From the NCBI RefSeq assembly GCF_900111555.1, contig NZ_FOHZ01000001.1, positions 537,758 to 601,757 on the forward strand: DNA of 64,000 bases, written 5' to 3'. Both the position numbers and the translations under genes were made by a program. Position 1 is the first letter of the stretch, and every line of letters begins with the position of its first letter. The notes under the pieces were generated by a model. The model was not told where the DNA came from. It saw only the letters and a list, made by a program, of their open reading frames with translations, and ran no database searches. Source of the stretch: Marinobacter segnicrescens (GTDB lineage Bacteria; Pseudomonadota; Gammaproteobacteria; Pseudomonadales; Oleiphilaceae). Shown here piece after piece: positions 27,494 to 36,512 of this stretch.

Positions 27494-28441
27494 ATGTCAA
27501 GGAATCATCATGACACCGGCTATAAGGAGCTTTTCAGCCACCCGGAATTCGTTCAGCAACTGATTGAGGGTTTTACCCCGCCTGAGCTGGCCATGTTAAT
27601 GGATTTCTCTACGCTTCAGAACCATAGCGGTAACTACATCACCCCGCTGTTCGAGGAGAAGTTCGAAGATGTCGTCTGGTCAGTGCAAATGGCATGGGAA
27701 GGCTGCCTGCAGGAGGTTTACGTCTACATTCTGTTGGAGTTCCAGTCTTCCGTTGACCACACCATGCCAATCCGGCTGATGCACTACGTGGCATGTTTCT
27801 ACGATCACCTGCGAAAACAGAAGTCCGCCCGTTCCGGACAGGGGTTGCCGCCCGTGTTTCCAGTAGTGTTATATAATGGGTCAAGGCGTTGGACGGCCCG
27901 GCAGGATATCTACGAGATGGTAGTGCCGGAGCCACCGGACTTTCTCCGACCGTACCAGCCGCACCTTCGGTACTATCTGGTGGATGAAGGTGCATACACT
28001 AAAGCGGAACTGCATGGGCGACCGTCGGCGCTCAGCGGCATTTTCGAAATAGAGTTCGCCAGCAGCCGGCAGGCGTTGCAAGCGGCAGTCAACCGAATCG
28101 TTGCGATCATCGAAGCCGCACCAAACAAGCACCGCCTGGATAGGGTCATAACCCGTTGGCTTAAGCGGCACTTGGTACGGATGAGCGCAGACGTGAATCT
28201 GGATAACGTGAACAGCCTGGTGGAGGATCAAAGCATGTTAGCGGAAAACCTGCAGCATTGGTCGAAGAAAGATCGTGAAGAGGGGCGACAGGAAGGACTC
28301 CAAAAGGCACGCCTGGAAACCGCGCACAAACTGATCGACCGCACTGACATGGATGACCAGATGATTGCTGAGATTTCTGGACTTACCGTGGAGCAGGTTG
28401 CGCAGTTGCGTTCTGAAATACCCAGGAATCAATCTTTGTAG
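27494..28441 (+). CDS. Rpn-family recombination-promoting nuclease (PD-(D/E)XK)
   Basis: A 315-residue member of the Rpn/transposase_31 family. The N-terminus HDTGYKELFSHPEFVQQLIE and the region EKFEDVVWSVQMAWEG through YVYILLEFQSSVDHTMPIRL (acidic residue and E-x-Q of the PD-(D/E)XK fold) are diagnostic. E. coli RpnA proteins are DNA endonucleases that raise RecA-independent recombination and have been linked to phage defence. The C-terminus is a charged linker (KKDREEGRQEGLQKARLET) and a short helical segment, as usual in the family. A good CAGGAGG site precedes it. It stands alone in the accessory region. Confidence 0.9.
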   Translation: MSRNHHDTGYKELFSHPEFVQQLIEGFTPPELAMLMDFSTLQNHSGNYITPLFEEKFEDVVWSVQMAWEGCLQEVYVYILLEFQSSVDHTMPIRLMHYVACFYDHLRKQKSARSGQGLPPVFPVVLYNGSRRWTARQDIYEMVVPEPPDFLRPYQPHLRYYLVDEGAYTKAELHGRPSALSGIFEIEFASSRQALQAAVNRIVAIIEAAPNKHRLDRVITRWLKRHLVRMSADVNLDNVNSLVEDQSMLAENLQHWSKKDREEGRQEGLQKARLETAHKLIDRTDMDDQMIAEISGLTVEQVAQLRSEIPRNQSL

Positions 28442-28515
28442 CCGTTGATAGGGTTCCATCTGGAGCCCTTCTCGCTGGGCGTGCCATTAGCCCGGCAATA
28501 CTAGAAGCGAATGAT

Positions 28516-28740
28516 ATGCGTATTCAAGAACTCATTGATGAAGCGAGCGCACTACCTGTTGATGAACGGGCGCACGTCATCGAATCCCTGCTACAAAGCC
28601 TGAATCCGACCGAGGTCGCTCTTGACGAGAAATGGGCTGAGGTGGCGCAAGCTCGACTTGCCGAACTGGAGTCTGGCAAGAGAGAAGCCATTCCCGGTGA
28701 AGAAGTATTCAAAAAGATCAGGAGCAGACTCGAAAAGTAA
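28516..28740 (+). CDS. Orphan addiction-module antitoxin component
   Basis: A 74-residue protein of the putative addiction module component family (ParE/RelE-associated), with LIDEASALPVDERAHVIESL at the N-terminus and the typical VALDEKWAEVAQARLAELES segment followed by IPGEEVFKKIR. In full modules a RelE/ParE-like toxin follows within a few bases. Here the next gene, 17 bases on, is a 5'-nucleotidase, so the toxin is missing. The ribosome site is weak. It is either an orphan antitoxin or a remnant. Confidence 0.85.
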   Translation: MRIQELIDEASALPVDERAHVIESLLQSLNPTEVALDEKWAEVAQARLAELESGKREAIPGEEVFKKIRSRLEK

Positions 28741-28757
28741 TAAGGACCCCCTGCCCC

Positions 28758-29684
28758 ATGCCCTTCCCCATTGAACAGAAACTGGTCATCGCCGTCGCCT
28801 CCAGTGCGCTGTTTGACCTGACCGAGTCAGACCGGGTGTTCCAGGAGGAAGGCGCCGTCGCCTACCGGGATTACCAGGAGGCGCACCTGGACCAGCCGCT
28901 GGAGAAGGGTGTGGCGTTTCCGTTTGTGCGCCGGTTTCTGAATATCAACAAGCGCTTCCCGGAAAAAAGCCCGGTGGAGGTGGTGCTGCTGTCCCGCAAT
29001 TCTGCCATTACCGGCAAGCGGGTGTTCCGCTCCATCGCCCACCACGGCCTGGATATCAGCCGGGCGGCCTTCCTGGAGGGCAAGTCGCCCTATCCCTATA
29101 TCCCTGCCTTTAATGCGTCACTGTTCCTGTCGTCCAACGAACAGGATGTGCAGAAGGCGATCGCCTATGAATACCCGGCAGGGACAGTGCTGCCCTCCCA
29201 TGTGGTGGATGAGGAAGACGACGTGGAGCTGAGGATTGCCTTCGACTTCGATGGGGTCATCGCCGATGATGCCTCAGAGCGGGTCTACAAAAGCCAGGAA
29301 CTGGAAGCCTTCCACGAGCATGAAACCTCCCGGGCCAACGTTCCCCACAGCCCGGGCCCGCTGGCCGACCTGTTCCGCAAGCTGTCCCTACTGCAGCAAC
29401 TGGAAGACGAGGCCAGCAACGCTGACCCGGACTACCAGCGCATCCTGCGTACCGCCATCGTCACCGCCCGCAGCGCCCCGGCCCACGAGCGGGTCATCAC
29501 TACCCTGGAGCACTGGGGCGTCGACGCCAACGAGGTTTTCTTCCTCGGCGGCATGACCAAGGACCGTATCCTGAGCGTGCTTCGCCCCCACATGTTCTTC
29601 GACGACCAGCAAAGCCACCTGCAATCCGCCGGGGGCAATATCCCCATGGTGCATATTCCGTTCGGAGTGGCGAACGTTATCTGA
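28758..29684 (+). CDS. 5'-nucleotidase (cytosolic type, PF06189-like)
   Basis: A 308-residue protein of the 5-nucleotidase family that dephosphorylates nucleoside monophosphates. Family features are the N-terminal LVIAVASSALFDLTESDRVF, PVEVVLLSRNSAITGKRVFR, PYIPAFNASLFLSSNEQDVQ and the HAD-like aspartate loop LRIAFDFDGVIADDASERVY; the C-terminal VFFLGGMTKDRIL and MFFDDQQSHL complete the active site. It follows the antitoxin gene by 17 bases, so the two may be cotranscribed by chance. Length is normal. Confidence 0.92.
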   Translation: MPFPIEQKLVIAVASSALFDLTESDRVFQEEGAVAYRDYQEAHLDQPLEKGVAFPFVRRFLNINKRFPEKSPVEVVLLSRNSAITGKRVFRSIAHHGLDISRAAFLEGKSPYPYIPAFNASLFLSSNEQDVQKAIAYEYPAGTVLPSHVVDEEDDVELRIAFDFDGVIADDASERVYKSQELEAFHEHETSRANVPHSPGPLADLFRKLSLLQQLEDEASNADPDYQRILRTAIVTARSAPAHERVITTLEHWGVDANEVFFLGGMTKDRILSVLRPHMFFDDQQSHLQSAGGNIPMVHIPFGVANVI

Positions 29685-29752
29685 GGGCCAGTATCCCGTC
29701 TGACTACTTAGTCCACGCCCGGCCCCGGTGCACATTTCCCATAGTGCGCCAT

Positions 29753-29787
29753 TGTCGGACATTGTCCGGTGGTGACAATGCCTGACA
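29753..29787 (+). promoter_or_regulatory. Activator site (UAS) upstream of ABC transporter operon
   Basis: TGTCGGACATTGTC (29753-29766), seven-base spacer, GACAATGCCTGACA (29774-29787): inverted repeat with 12 of 14 pairs. The left arm is identical to that of the site at 34573. Lies about 50 bases upstream of a -24/-12 promoter. Confidence 0.75.
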
Positions 29788-29837
29788 AAGCCTCACTGTT
29801 TCAGCCAACCCGCTGTATAACCGTCACTTTAGTGATG

Positions 29838-29853
29838 TGGCACACAACCTGCT
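29838..29853 (+). promoter_or_regulatory. Sigma-54 (-24/-12) promoter of ABC transporter operon
   Basis: TGGCAC A CAAC CTGCT, with GG and GC separated by 10 bases as required. One mismatch to the consensus TTGCW. It supports the downstream start at 29888. Confidence 0.78.
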
Positions 29854-29887
29854 GATACCGGACCAGATACCTGACCGGAGCATCACT

Positions 29888-30697
29888 ATGGGCGCCACGA
29901 TTTCCCTCGACTACATCACCCACCGTTTCAGCCGCGGGGCGGCACCAACCCTGGAGAAGATCGAAAACCGGATCGAACCCGGTGAGATGGTCGCGCTGAT
30001 TGGCCGCAGTGGCTGTGGCAAGTCCACCCTGCTGCACATGCTGGCGGGCCTGCTGATTCCCTCTGAAGGCTGCGTCCGCGTCAACGGCCACCAGGTTTCC
30101 CGGCCCAGCGCCAAGTGGAACATGATGTTCCAGAAGGCCTCGCTCTACCCGTGGATGAGCGTGCGGGAGAACGCGGCGCTTGGTCTGCTTTTCTCCGGCA
30201 TGGCCAAGACCGAAGCCTTCAGCCGGGTGGACGAACTGCTGGAGATGCTGGGCCTCCATGACAAGCGGGACGTCAATGTGCAGAGCCTCTCCGGGGGACA
30301 GCAACAGCGCGTTGCACTGGCACGCTCGCTGGCAACCGATCCGGAAATCCTGCTGCTGGACGAGCCCTTTTCCGCACTGGACGCCTTCACTCGCACCGCC
30401 CTGCAGGAAGAGGTTCCCGCTATCTGCCGCGACCTGGACATCACCATGGTCATCGTTACCCACGACATCGATGAGGCCATCGCCATGGCGGATCGCGTCA
30501 TGATCATGTCCCAGAACCCCGGCCGCATCGTGGGCGAGCTGGATGTGGAATTACCCTGGCCCCGCCGCCACATGGACGCGGGCTTCCAGTCCCTGCGCGA
30601 CCAGCTGATGACCCAGTTCAAGGATACCGATGACGGACTGGCCGGCCGCAAGGCCATCACTGAAACCACCGATGACGACGCCGAAAACGCCGCCTGA
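29888..30697 (+). CDS. ABC transporter ATP-binding protein (cyanate/nitrate/taurine type)
   Basis: A 269-residue ATPase of the NrtD/TauB/SsuB class. Walker A is GRSGCGKSTLLH, the signature LSGGQQQRVALARSLATDPE, and Walker B ILLLDEPFSALDAF. It powers uptake with the binding protein (30728) and permease (31987) that follow. The start at 29888 follows CGGAG and lies downstream of the sigma-54 promoter; an in-frame GTG at 29837 falls inside the promoter and is rejected. Context (cyanase and a sigma-54 activator in the same regulon) suggests cyanate or a cyanate precursor as substrate, corresponding to CynD, but the family alone would also fit nitrate or sulfonates. Confidence 0.9.
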   Translation: MGATISLDYITHRFSRGAAPTLEKIENRIEPGEMVALIGRSGCGKSTLLHMLAGLLIPSEGCVRVNGHQVSRPSAKWNMMFQKASLYPWMSVRENAALGLLFSGMAKTEAFSRVDELLEMLGLHDKRDVNVQSLSGGQQQRVALARSLATDPEILLLDEPFSALDAFTRTALQEEVPAICRDLDITMVIVTHDIDEAIAMADRVMIMSQNPGRIVGELDVELPWPRRHMDAGFQSLRDQLMTQFKDTDDGLAGRKAITETTDDDAENAA

Positions 30698-30727
30698 GAC
30701 TCTGCCTGAATCATTGAGGTCCTGACC

Positions 30728-31990
30728 ATGAAGAAGCCAAGAAGCAAGCAAAGCAATATCCCCGCCGATGAGCTGGCCTATCTGCAAAAACACGAGATGA
30801 GCCGGCGTGACTTCCTGCTGGACAGTATGGCCGCCGGCGGCCTGGCGGCCGGGTTCGGCCTGACCGCCAGCGCCTCCGCCTGGGGCAGCATGCAGGCGCC
30901 TGAGGACGAAGTGGTGCGTATCGGTTACCTGCCGATTACCGACGCCACGGTTCTGCTGGTCGCCCATGCCATGGGCTATTTCGAGGATGAAGGCCTGAAA
31001 ACCGAGCCGCCGACCCTGATCCGGGGCTGGTCACCGCTGGTGGAAGGCTTTGCCGCCGCCAAGTTCAACCTGGTGCACCTGCTCAAGCCGATCCCCGTCT
31101 GGATGCGCTACAACAACGGTTTCCCGGTCAAGATCATGGCCTGGGCCCACCTGAACGGCTCCGGGCTGGTGGTGGGTCGACACACGAATGTGGAGAGCTT
31201 TGCCGAACTGGGTGGCAAGCAGATCGCCGTGCCTTACTGGTACTCCATGCACAACATTGTGCTGCAGATGGGCCTGCGCCACGCTGGCCTGACGCCAGTG
31301 ATTAAATCCCAGGGGGACACGCTGGCACCCAACGAAGTCAACCTGCAGATCATGCCCCCACCGGACATGCCCCCGGCCCTGGCCGCGCGCAAGATCGACG
31401 CGTTTATCGTGGCTGAGCCCTTCAACGCCGTTGGCGAGATGCTGGCCGGTGGCAAGATGCTGCGCTTCACCGGCGACATGTGGAAAAACCACCCCTGCTG
31501 CGTGGTCTGCATGAATGAGAACCAGGTGAACGCCAACCCGGAGTGGAGTCAGAAAGTGATGAACGCCATCGTCCGGGCGCAGATCTATTCGCAGCAGAAC
31601 AAGGCGGAAGTAGCCCGCATGCTGTCGAAGGATGGCAAGGGCTACCTGCCCATGAAAGCTGACATTGTCGAACGGGCAATGACCCTTTACGACGAGGACA
31701 GCTACGCCACACCGGACGCCATCCAGAACCCGCAATGGGGCAGCGGACGGATCGACTTCCAGCCCTGGCCTTACCCCTCCGCCACCCGGCTGATCGTTAA
31801 TGAACTGAAAAACACACTGGTGGGTGGTGATACCACCTTCCTGCAAGACCTGGACGCGGACTTTGTTGCCGACGACCTGGTGGATTACCGCTTTGTGAAA
31901 GCCGCGATGGAAAAGCACACCGGCTGGCAGCAGGGCCCCGGGTTTAACGCCGATAACCCATTCGAACGGGAGGAGGCCATCAAGCTATGA
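30728..31990 (+). CDS. ABC transporter substrate-binding protein, Tat-exported (NrtA/TauA type)
   Basis: A 420-residue binding protein. The signal has a twin-arginine motif (SRRDFLLDS, arginines 26-27) after a 24-residue lead and a hydrophobic stretch with GGLAAGFGLTASASA, so it is likely exported folded. The mature domain has VVRIGYLPITDATVLLVAHA, typical of the NMT1/NrtA family that binds nitrate, bicarbonate, cyanate or sulfonates. It follows the ATPase by 30 bases and its stop overlaps the permease start, consistent with an operon. By analogy with the Pseudomonas pseudoalcaligenes cynFABDS cluster it would be CynA, but the ligand is not proven. Confidence 0.9.
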   Translation: MKKPRSKQSNIPADELAYLQKHEMSRRDFLLDSMAAGGLAAGFGLTASASAWGSMQAPEDEVVRIGYLPITDATVLLVAHAMGYFEDEGLKTEPPTLIRGWSPLVEGFAAAKFNLVHLLKPIPVWMRYNNGFPVKIMAWAHLNGSGLVVGRHTNVESFAELGGKQIAVPYWYSMHNIVLQMGLRHAGLTPVIKSQGDTLAPNEVNLQIMPPPDMPPALAARKIDAFIVAEPFNAVGEMLAGGKMLRFTGDMWKNHPCCVVCMNENQVNANPEWSQKVMNAIVRAQIYSQQNKAEVARMLSKDGKGYLPMKADIVERAMTLYDEDSYATPDAIQNPQWGSGRIDFQPWPYPSATRLIVNELKNTLVGGDTTFLQDLDADFVADDLVDYRFVKAAMEKHTGWQQGPGFNADNPFEREEAIKL

Positions 31991-32817
31991 GTACTCAGAC
32001 AACACAGGCACTCAGCGGTGCCAACGGGGCGCAGGTCAACCTCGCCCCTGTCATCAGCTGGCTGGCTGCGCTTCGCTATCCGGCCATTGGCATTACAACG
32101 CTCCTCGCCCTGTGGTGGCTGGGGGGCTACGTAGTCGCCAATGACCCGGACATGTGGGCCTTCGCCAACTTCGCCCCGGCGCCTACCTTCAGCGCCCTCT
32201 ACGACCTGGTGGCCAGTGGCGACATCTGGCCCACCATTGTCTCAAGCCTGTACCGGGTCCTGATCGGCCTGTTCTGGGGCGTGGTTATCGGCGTCCCTGT
32301 AGGGGTGCTGATCGGCTACGTGGGCACCGCGATGAAGATCGCCAACGTGCCGTTCCAGTTCCTGCGCATGATCAGCCCCCTGGCCTGGATGCCGATTGCG
32401 GTGCTGGCCTTTGCCACCTGGGACGCTGCGATCATCTTCTTGCTGGTGATGGCCACCGTATGGCCGATCATGTTCTCCACCGCACACGGCGTTCGCCGCA
32501 TCGACCCGAACTGGTTCAAGGTGGCGAAGAACCTCGGCGCCTCCGGCCCGCAGATGCTGCGACGGATCATCCTTCCAGCGATCATGACCGATGTCATGGC
32601 CGGCATCCGGCTTGCCGTGGGCGTGGCCTGGGTGGTGCTGGTGCCCGCGGAATACCTGGGGGTGACCAGCGGTCTGGGGTACGCCATCAATGATGCCCGG
32701 GACACCCTGGCCTACGACACACTGGCAGCGATTGTCCTTGTCATCGGCCTCATAGGCTACGGGCTGGATACCATCTGCGGCCTGCTCATAAAGCGCTTCA
32801 ACTGGCATGTCGAATAG
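31987..32817 (+). CDS. ABC transporter permease (cyanate/nitrate/taurine type)
   Basis: A 276-residue inner-membrane permease of the BinPDT/TauC class with six hydrophobic segments and the EAA-type loop NWFKVAKNLGASGPQMLRRI, which contacts the ATPase. It starts at ATGA, overlapping the binding-protein stop. The operon is ended by a strong terminator 30 bases after this gene. It corresponds to CynB in the cyn cluster arrangement. Only one permease is encoded, so the channel is probably a homodimer. Confidence 0.92.
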   Translation: MSTQTTQALSGANGAQVNLAPVISWLAALRYPAIGITTLLALWWLGGYVVANDPDMWAFANFAPAPTFSALYDLVASGDIWPTIVSSLYRVLIGLFWGVVIGVPVGVLIGYVGTAMKIANVPFQFLRMISPLAWMPIAVLAFATWDAAIIFLLVMATVWPIMFSTAHGVRRIDPNWFKVAKNLGASGPQMLRRIILPAIMTDVMAGIRLAVGVAWVVLVPAEYLGVTSGLGYAINDARDTLAYDTLAAIVLVIGLIGYGLDTICGLLIKRFNWHVE

Positions 32818-32846
32818 CCATTGCCCGGATTCCCGTTCCTGCAACA

Positions 32847-32870
32847 AGCCTGCTCCCTGAGCGGGCTTTT
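32847..32870 (+). terminator. Terminator after ABC transporter operon
   Basis: AGCCTGCTC, CCT, GAGCGGGCT, TTTTG. A nine-pair stem with one G-T, followed by T residues, ending the transporter operon before the activator gene. Confidence 0.8.
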
Positions 32871-32899
32871 GTCGTTGCCCAGCCAGGAGAATGAACACC

Positions 32900-34558
32900 A
32901 TGGACACGCAGCCGATTTCGTCCGTGACCACCAACGCGCCCATTGACACCGGCGCTGCCGACCTCACCGTGGTGCAGGAAGCCGCCCGGCTGATCGGTCA
33001 GTCCGCTACCCCCGGGGTGGCCATCACCGGTACCTTGCGCCTGATGTCCCAGATGCTGGGACTCAACCGGGGCCGGGTGCTGCTACCATCGGATGAGGAC
33101 GGCCTGCTGGCCATTCGGTACAGCTACGGACTGACCGACCAGGAGCGCAAACGGGGCCTCTACAGTTTCGAGGAAGGGGTTACCGGGAAGGTCATGAAAA
33201 CCGGGCAGCAGGCGGTGGTGCAGGACGTAGACCAGGAGCCCGGCTTCCTGTTCCGGACCGTGGACCGGGCGACCCTGCCTGAAGGCATTGTCTCCTACCT
33301 GGCGGTGCCCATCATGGAGGGCAATCTCACGGTTGGTGTGCTGGCGGCACACCGGCTGCGCATGCGGCCCAGGGCCATCAATGCCGACCTGGTGATCCTA
33401 CGCATCCTGGCCACTTTTATCGCCCAGATCATCAAGATCAACACCCTGATCGAAGAGCGTACCAGCCACCTGCGGGAAGAAAACCAGGAACTGAAGGTGG
33501 CCCTGGAGCAGCAACAGAACAACCACGGCATCCTGGGGGAAAGCGCCGCCGTCAAGGATGCCCTGCTGCAGATTACCCGGGTAGCCGATACCCCGGTCAC
33601 GGTGCTGTTGACCGGTGAGTCCGGCACCGGCAAGGAGCGGTTCTCCCAGATTCTCCACCTCAACAGCAAACGCTGTGACCAGCCCTTCCTGGCCATCAAC
33701 TGCGCCGCCATTCCCGAGCAGCTGCTGGAGTCCGAGCTGTTCGGTCATGAAAAAGGTGCCTTCACCGGCGCGACCGCCACCAAGCCAGGCAAGATCGAAC
33801 TGGCCAACGGTGGCACCCTGTTCCTGGACGAGATCGGTGACCTGAACATGGAACTGCAGTCCAAGCTGCTGCGGGTGCTGGAAGGCCAGGTTATCCAGCG
33901 GGTCGGTGGTACCCGGGATGTACCGGTGGATGTGCGCATTGTCACCGCAACCCACAAGAACCTGCAGGAGGCCGTCAACCAGGGCACCTTCCGCCTGGAT
34001 CTCTTCTATCGCTTGAATGTGTTCCCGGTCCACCTGCCGCCGCTGCGGGAACGGGACGGCGATGTTCGCATTCTGGCCCGGCACTTCCTGCTCAGCGCCA
34101 ATCGCGAGTACGGCCGCTACACCCTGTTTGGGCGGGGTGTGTTGGAGCGGATGGAGAGCTACAACTGGCCCGGCAATATCCGCCAGCTGGAAAACGTGAT
34201 CAAGCGGGCGGTACTGATTGCACTGGACGGCAACATCAGCGTCAGCGACATCGAGAGCATCCTGCGCCAGGAATCGGTGATCAACAAGCACCTGGAGGCG
34301 GGCCAGGCGGCTGTATCAAATTACCCGCGCGCCGCGGAACCTGCTGCCACGACCCGCATCACGGAACCGGGCCTTGTAGCCCCTGTTGCCGCCTCTTCCC
34401 GTCCGTATCGTTGGGTCCGGGAGGATGAAGAGGAACAATTGCTGAACGCCCTTCAACAGACCGGCGGCAACAAGACGCGGGCTGCGGCATTACTGGGCAT
34501 GAGCGCCCGCCAATTCCGCTACCGGCTGGACAAGCTTGAACTGACCAATGCGCCCTGA
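32900..34558 (+). CDS. Sigma-54-dependent activator with GAF domain (NifA/CynF-like)
   Basis: A 552-residue enhancer-binding protein. Residues about 25-175 are a GAF domain (sensor), about 210-435 the AAA+ domain with LLTGESGTGKERFSQ (Walker A), FGHEKGAFTGAT (GAFTGA loop) and GTLFLDEIGDLN (Walker B), and the C-terminal Fis-type helix-turn-helix is NKTRAAALLGMSARQFRYRL. The best start is ATG 32900, 10 bases after AGGAG; ATG 32891 abuts the ribosome site. It lies between two units that carry identical inverted-repeat sites (29753, 34573) with sigma-54 promoters, so it most likely activates both. The inducer, possibly cyanate or a cyano compound, is unknown. Confidence 0.9.
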   Translation: MDTQPISSVTTNAPIDTGAADLTVVQEAARLIGQSATPGVAITGTLRLMSQMLGLNRGRVLLPSDEDGLLAIRYSYGLTDQERKRGLYSFEEGVTGKVMKTGQQAVVQDVDQEPGFLFRTVDRATLPEGIVSYLAVPIMEGNLTVGVLAAHRLRMRPRAINADLVILRILATFIAQIIKINTLIEERTSHLREENQELKVALEQQQNNHGILGESAAVKDALLQITRVADTPVTVLLTGESGTGKERFSQILHLNSKRCDQPFLAINCAAIPEQLLESELFGHEKGAFTGATATKPGKIELANGGTLFLDEIGDLNMELQSKLLRVLEGQVIQRVGGTRDVPVDVRIVTATHKNLQEAVNQGTFRLDLFYRLNVFPVHLPPLRERDGDVRILARHFLLSANREYGRYTLFGRGVLERMESYNWPGNIRQLENVIKRAVLIALDGNISVSDIESILRQESVINKHLEAGQAAVSNYPRAAEPAATTRITEPGLVAPVAASSRPYRWVREDEEEQLLNALQQTGGNKTRAAALLGMSARQFRYRLDKLELTNAP

Positions 34559-34572
34559 CCACCAACCGACAT

Positions 34573-34605
34573 TGTCGGACATTGTCATCAGGACAATGTC
34601 CGACA
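34573..34605 (+). promoter_or_regulatory. Activator site (UAS) upstream of OsmC-flavoprotein-cyanase unit
   Basis: TGTCGGACATTGTC (34573-34586), ATCAG, GACAATGTCCGACA (34592-34605): a perfect 14-bp inverted repeat. Each arm contains two palindromic half-sites (TGTC-G-GACA, GACA-A-TGTC). It is the stronger copy of the site at 29753. Confidence 0.82.
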
Positions 34606-34687
34606 CTTCCCGCCGAAATCCTCCGAACCGCCATCCTTAAAATCATAACCATCTGTTTTAAATACACAAAAATAAAACTTACGAAAC

Positions 34688-34703
34688 TGGCACAGCTCCT
34701 GCT
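34688..34703 (+). promoter_or_regulatory. Sigma-54 (-24/-12) promoter of OsmC-flavoprotein unit
   Basis: TGGCAC A GCTC CTGCT with correct 10-base GG-GC spacing. The same CTGCT variant appears at 29838, 88 bases before the OsmC-like start. Confidence 0.78.
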
Positions 34704-34775
34704 CTGGACATAACAGGTTACCGCGAGGCCCGTTCCGGACCGCGCGGTGTCATCAAAGCCACTGGAGAATTGCCA

Positions 34776-35330
34776 ATGACCACTGCAACGCCTACCAAAC
34801 CCGAAACCGTTTCCACCTACCTGCGTCCGATCGACCGGGAGGGTCTGCTGGCCTTCGCCGAGAAGGGGCGCAACAACCCCGGCACCCGCGGCACCAACAA
34901 GGTCCACACGGTTACCGAGGGCCAGTACCGGACCGTCAGCCACGTCAATCAGCATGAAGTGGTGGTGGACGAGCCCCTGCACCTGTTCGGTGAGGACACC
35001 GCGCCGGCACCCGGCGAGATCGTGCTGTCCGGCCTGGGTGGCTGCCTCGCCGTCGGCATCACCGCCGTGGCCACCTGGAAGCAGGTCAAACTCAGCAAAC
35101 TGGAGATCTTCCTGGAAGGGGATATCGGCAACCCGGCGGCCTGGGGTGCCGGTGGTGCGGAAATGAAGCCCGATCAGATGGGCTTCCAGGAAATCCGCGT
35201 CAAGGTGCTGGTGGAAGGCGATGCCACCCGGGAACAGCTGGACGAGATCGTTCAGCACGCCAACTACTTCTCCCCGGTGGCCAACACCATGCGCAACCCG
35301 ATCCCGTTCAGCATCAGCCTGATGGACTGA
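34776..35330 (+). CDS. OsmC-family protein with a single cysteine
   Basis: A 184-residue OsmC/Ohr-fold protein with GEIVLSGLGGCLAVGITAVA carrying the first family cysteine. The second redox cysteine, usually in a CPV-type motif near the C-terminus, appears as NYFSPVANTM, so it is absent. That makes a classical peroxidase role unlikely and suggests a binding or different redox function. The start at 34776 follows GGAGA. It is the first gene of a sigma-54-controlled unit followed by a flavoprotein and a rubredoxin reductase; the three probably act together. Confidence 0.9.
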   Translation: MTTATPTKPETVSTYLRPIDREGLLAFAEKGRNNPGTRGTNKVHTVTEGQYRTVSHVNQHEVVVDEPLHLFGEDTAPAPGEIVLSGLGGCLAVGITAVATWKQVKLSKLEIFLEGDIGNPAAWGAGGAEMKPDQMGFQEIRVKVLVEGDATREQLDEIVQHANYFSPVANTMRNPIPFSISLMD

Positions 35331-35372
35331 ACCGGCCCACACAGAGGCGAGGACCAAGAGGAGAGAACTGCC

Positions 35373-36512
35373 ATGAATAACGTCGCCGTATCCAACCCAC
35401 CGTTAAGCCCCTGGGCCGATGACGCCATGGTGCAGGCTGAGGTCGCCCGGGTTGCCAGCGAGCAGCTGGCGCCCAACGCCTACCGCATCGACCATGAAGG
35501 TTATTACCCGACCGACATCATGGCAGACCTGGGCCAGGCCGGCGCCTTCGCCACTCACCTGGACCAACACGGTAGTCGCTTCGGACTGGCGCTGTCGAGC
35601 ATGCAGGAGATCAGCCGTCACTGTGGCTCCACCGGGTTCATGACCTGGTGCCACGATGTCTGCGGACTCTACATGGAGCAGTCCGGCAACCCGGCCCTGC
35701 TGGAGCGATTGCAGGGCCATGCTGCCGGCCAGACCTTCGGGGGCACCGCCCTGTCCAATCCCATGAAGGCCCTGACCGGCATCGAGAAAATGGCCCTGAA
35801 AGCGAAGAAGGTACCGGGCGGGTACCGGGTCAGCGGTACCCTGCCCTGGGTCAGCCACATTGGCCAGGGACAGTACTGTGGCGCCATTGCCGGCGTAGAC
35901 CGCGATGACGGTAGCCGCTCCCACGAAGTGATGTTCCTGCTGGACATTGATGACCGGGTGCCCCTGCGACCCTGCCCGGAGTTCTCGGGTATGGAAGGCA
36001 CCAGCACCTGGTCGGTGCCCCTGGACGACTACTTCGTCAGCGAGGACCAGATCATTGCGGACCCGGCCCGGCCGTTTATCCAGAAGATCCGCGGTGCGTT
36101 CATCCTGCTGCAGGTGGGCATCGCCGCCGGTGTCATCCAGGGCTCCATCGATTCCATCCGTGCGGTGGAGAACCAGCTGGGGCACGTGAATCAGTACCTG
36201 CACAACCGCCCCGACGAATTGCAGGCCGAATTTGACGAGGTAGCCAAACGCGCGGCCCGGCTTGCAGAAACCCCCTATGACGGCAGCAAGGACTACCTGC
36301 TCGATGTGCTGGAACTGAGAGCCCACGGTTCCGAGCTGTCCCTGAAGGCCTCCCAGTCCGCCCTGCTTCACCAGGGCGCCCGCGGGTACCTGATGAATTC
36401 CGCCCCCCAGCGCCGGATCCGTGAAGCCCACTTCGTAGCCATCGTGACACCGGCCATCAAGCACCTGCGCTGGGAGATGGACAAACTGATGCGAGAGGAG
36501 GTTCCGGCATGA
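35373..36512 (+). CDS. Acyl-CoA-dehydrogenase-like flavoprotein, possible monooxygenase
   Basis: A 379-residue flavoprotein of the acyl-CoA dehydrogenase fold (SfnC/DszC-like branch). Visible features include [18 protein letters not shown], a [20 protein letters not shown] strand replacing the usual FAD-binding ITN motif, and the C-terminal helical bundle ending [20 protein letters not shown]. The usual catalytic glutamate could not be placed. It is coupled through ATGA to the rubredoxin/reductase, an unusual electron partner for a dehydrogenase, so it may be a reduced-flavin or rubredoxin-fed oxygenase. Context (cyanase downstream) suggests it oxidises a compound that releases cyanate; this is inference. 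Confidence 0.85.
   Translation: MNNVAVSNPPLSPWADDAMVQAEVARVASEQLAPNAYRIDHEGYYPTDIMADLGQAGAFATHLDQHGSRFGLALSSMQEISRHCGSTGFMTWCHDVCGLYMEQSGNPALLERLQGHAAGQTFGGTALSNPMKALTGIEKMALKAKKVPGGYRVSGTLPWVSHIGQGQYCGAIAGVDRDDGSRSHEVMFLLDIDDRVPLRPCPEFSGMEGTSTWSVPLDDYFVSEDQIIADPARPFIQKIRGAFILLQVGIAAGVIQGSIDSIRAVENQLGHVNQYLHNRPDELQAEFDEVAKRAARLAETPYDGSKDYLLDVLELRAHGSELSLKASQSALLHQGARGYLMNSAPQRRIREAHFVAIVTPAIKHLRWEMDKLMREEVPA

Noticed and set aside
29837..29887. Upstream GTG start of the ABC ATPase
   Set aside because: It lies inside the sigma-54 promoter, upstream of the expected transcription start; ATG 29888 has a good ribosome site.
33398..34291. Open frame on the minus strand opposite the NifA-like activator
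   Set aside because: Shadow of the AAA+ domain; no motif or ribosome site.
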